Shown: positions 63,537 to 64,000 of the stretch, piece after piece
Layout: the number at the start of each line of letters is the position of its first letter
How positions within the stretch are numbered: position 1 is the first letter of the stretch
Assembly: GCA_022711465.1 (NCBI GenBank)
Contig: JAKLEZ010000020.1
Span: 1 to 64,000, forward strand
Direction of reading: 5' to 3'
From: Planctomycetota bacterium
GTDB lineage: Bacteria > Planctomycetota > Phycisphaerae > UBA1845 > PWPN01
Length of the DNA stretch: 64,000 nt
Position numbers and translations under genes: made by a program
The notes under the pieces: model-generated
Seen by the model: only the letters and a program-made list of their open reading frames with translations
What the model was told of the DNA's origin: nothing
The model's database searches: none

Positions 63537-64000
63537 ATGACGATGGTGCACCGGTACAATAGAACCGCCATGCTGCCCTGGCGACACCATAGTCTCCGCC
63601 GCCGTCTTGTGGCATCCTACACCGCCCTTGCCGCGCTGGCGGCGATTGCAGCTGTGTGCATCTGGCCGGATCAATGGCGGGCAATCGTTGCCATGCTGGT
63701 CACCGGCACCTTGGCCGCCTGGCTGGTGGCCTACATGGCCACCCACATCCTGCGTCGGCGGCTTCACACCCTCCGAGAAACGACCGAGGCCATCACCCAC
63801 GGCGACCCGACCCAGGAAGTGCACTTCTTGCCCGACGGGGACTTCCTCAAGCTGGCCGCCTCGCTCGATCAGTTGGCGGGCCAACTCCGCGACACCGCCC
63901 GCGAACAGGACCGGCTCCAGCGGCAACTGACTCGCAGTGAGAAGCTCGCGCTGATCGGCGAACTGGCCGCCACCGTGGCCCATGAGATCAACAATCCGCT
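63537..64000 (+). CDS. Sensor histidine kinase, N-terminal part (cut by window end)
   Basis: 154 codons are visible and the frame is open at the last base. Two membrane helices (YTALAALAAIAAVCIW and IVAMLVTGTLAAWLVAYMA), almost without a periplasmic loop, lead to a HAMP-like segment (LRETTEAITHGDPTQEVHFL). A coiled linker and the HisKA phospho-acceptor helix LIGELAATVAHEINNPL follow. The HEINNPL form is that of NtrB-like kinases. Start is the ATG at 63537, or those at 63543 or 63570. The ATPase domain and partner lie beyond the window. Confidence 0.85.
   Translation, partial: MTMVHRYNRTAMLPWRHHSLRRRLVASYTALAALAAIAAVCIWPDQWRAIVAMLVTGTLAAWLVAYMATHILRRRLHTLRETTEAITHGDPTQEVHFLPDGDFLKLAASLDQLAGQLRDTAREQDRLQRQLTRSEKLALIGELAATVAHEINNP

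Overview
The window is GC-rich, densely coded bacterial DNA, most likely from a member of the Planctomycetota. The lineage call is an inference. It rests on a secreted protein ending in dockerin-like EF-hands, Tat-exported sugar-active enzymes, HEAT/TPR-rich hypothetical proteins, a eukaryote-type glycogen branching enzyme and a GBA2-like (GH116) enzyme. No rRNA, tRNA, CRISPR array, transposase or phage gene was recognised, and nothing looks like a recent island.

Layout. 1-629 is the tail of a secreted PA14/dockerin-like protein, closed by a strong intrinsic terminator. 727-4719 (minus) is a three-gene surface-glycan set: DUF4416, a WecA/MraY-like phosphoglycosyl transferase and an O-antigen-ligase-like protein. 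4938-9372 (minus) holds an amidohydrolase, SppA and a membrane transglutaminase-like protein, with a shrunken pyruvate-kinase-derived ORF (5994-6362, plus) wedged in. 9646-17556 (plus) carries a secreted TPR/HEAT/Ig-like protein, a small membrane protein, a two-component pair, glgB and efp. 17595-25111 holds a GH116 enzyme with a foreign beta-sandwich inserted, an MFS transporter fused to HEAT repeats, a small Gly-rich membrane protein and a Tat-exported GH20-like enzyme.

25227-56232 is one huge minus-strand flagellar locus of 32 genes. In transcription order it reads: TPR protein, flgN-like, NtrB-like kinase, NtrC-like sigma-54 activator, flgB, flgC, fliE, fliF, fliG, fliH, fliI, fliJ, motE-like, fliK, flgD, flgE, flbD, motA, motB, fliL, fliN, fliO, fliP, fliQ, fliR, flhB, flhA, flhF, flhG, a small membrane protein and the sigma-28 gene. 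It encodes the MS- and C-ring, the export gate and ATPase, rod and hook pieces, the stator and the regulators. A good sigma-54 promoter (50595-50610) with an inverted-repeat candidate enhancer (50674-50698) lies between the activator gene and flgB. This suggests the kinase/activator pair switches on the structural operon, with sigma-28 made at its far end. fliM is missing from its usual place between fliL and fliN, and the FliN here carries two copies of a FliM-type CheY-binding peptide. Filament, hook-junction and P/L-ring genes are not in the window.

56689-64000 (plus) holds aconitase acnA, a large hybrid histidine kinase with two extracytoplasmic sensor modules, and the start of another histidine kinase cut by the window end.
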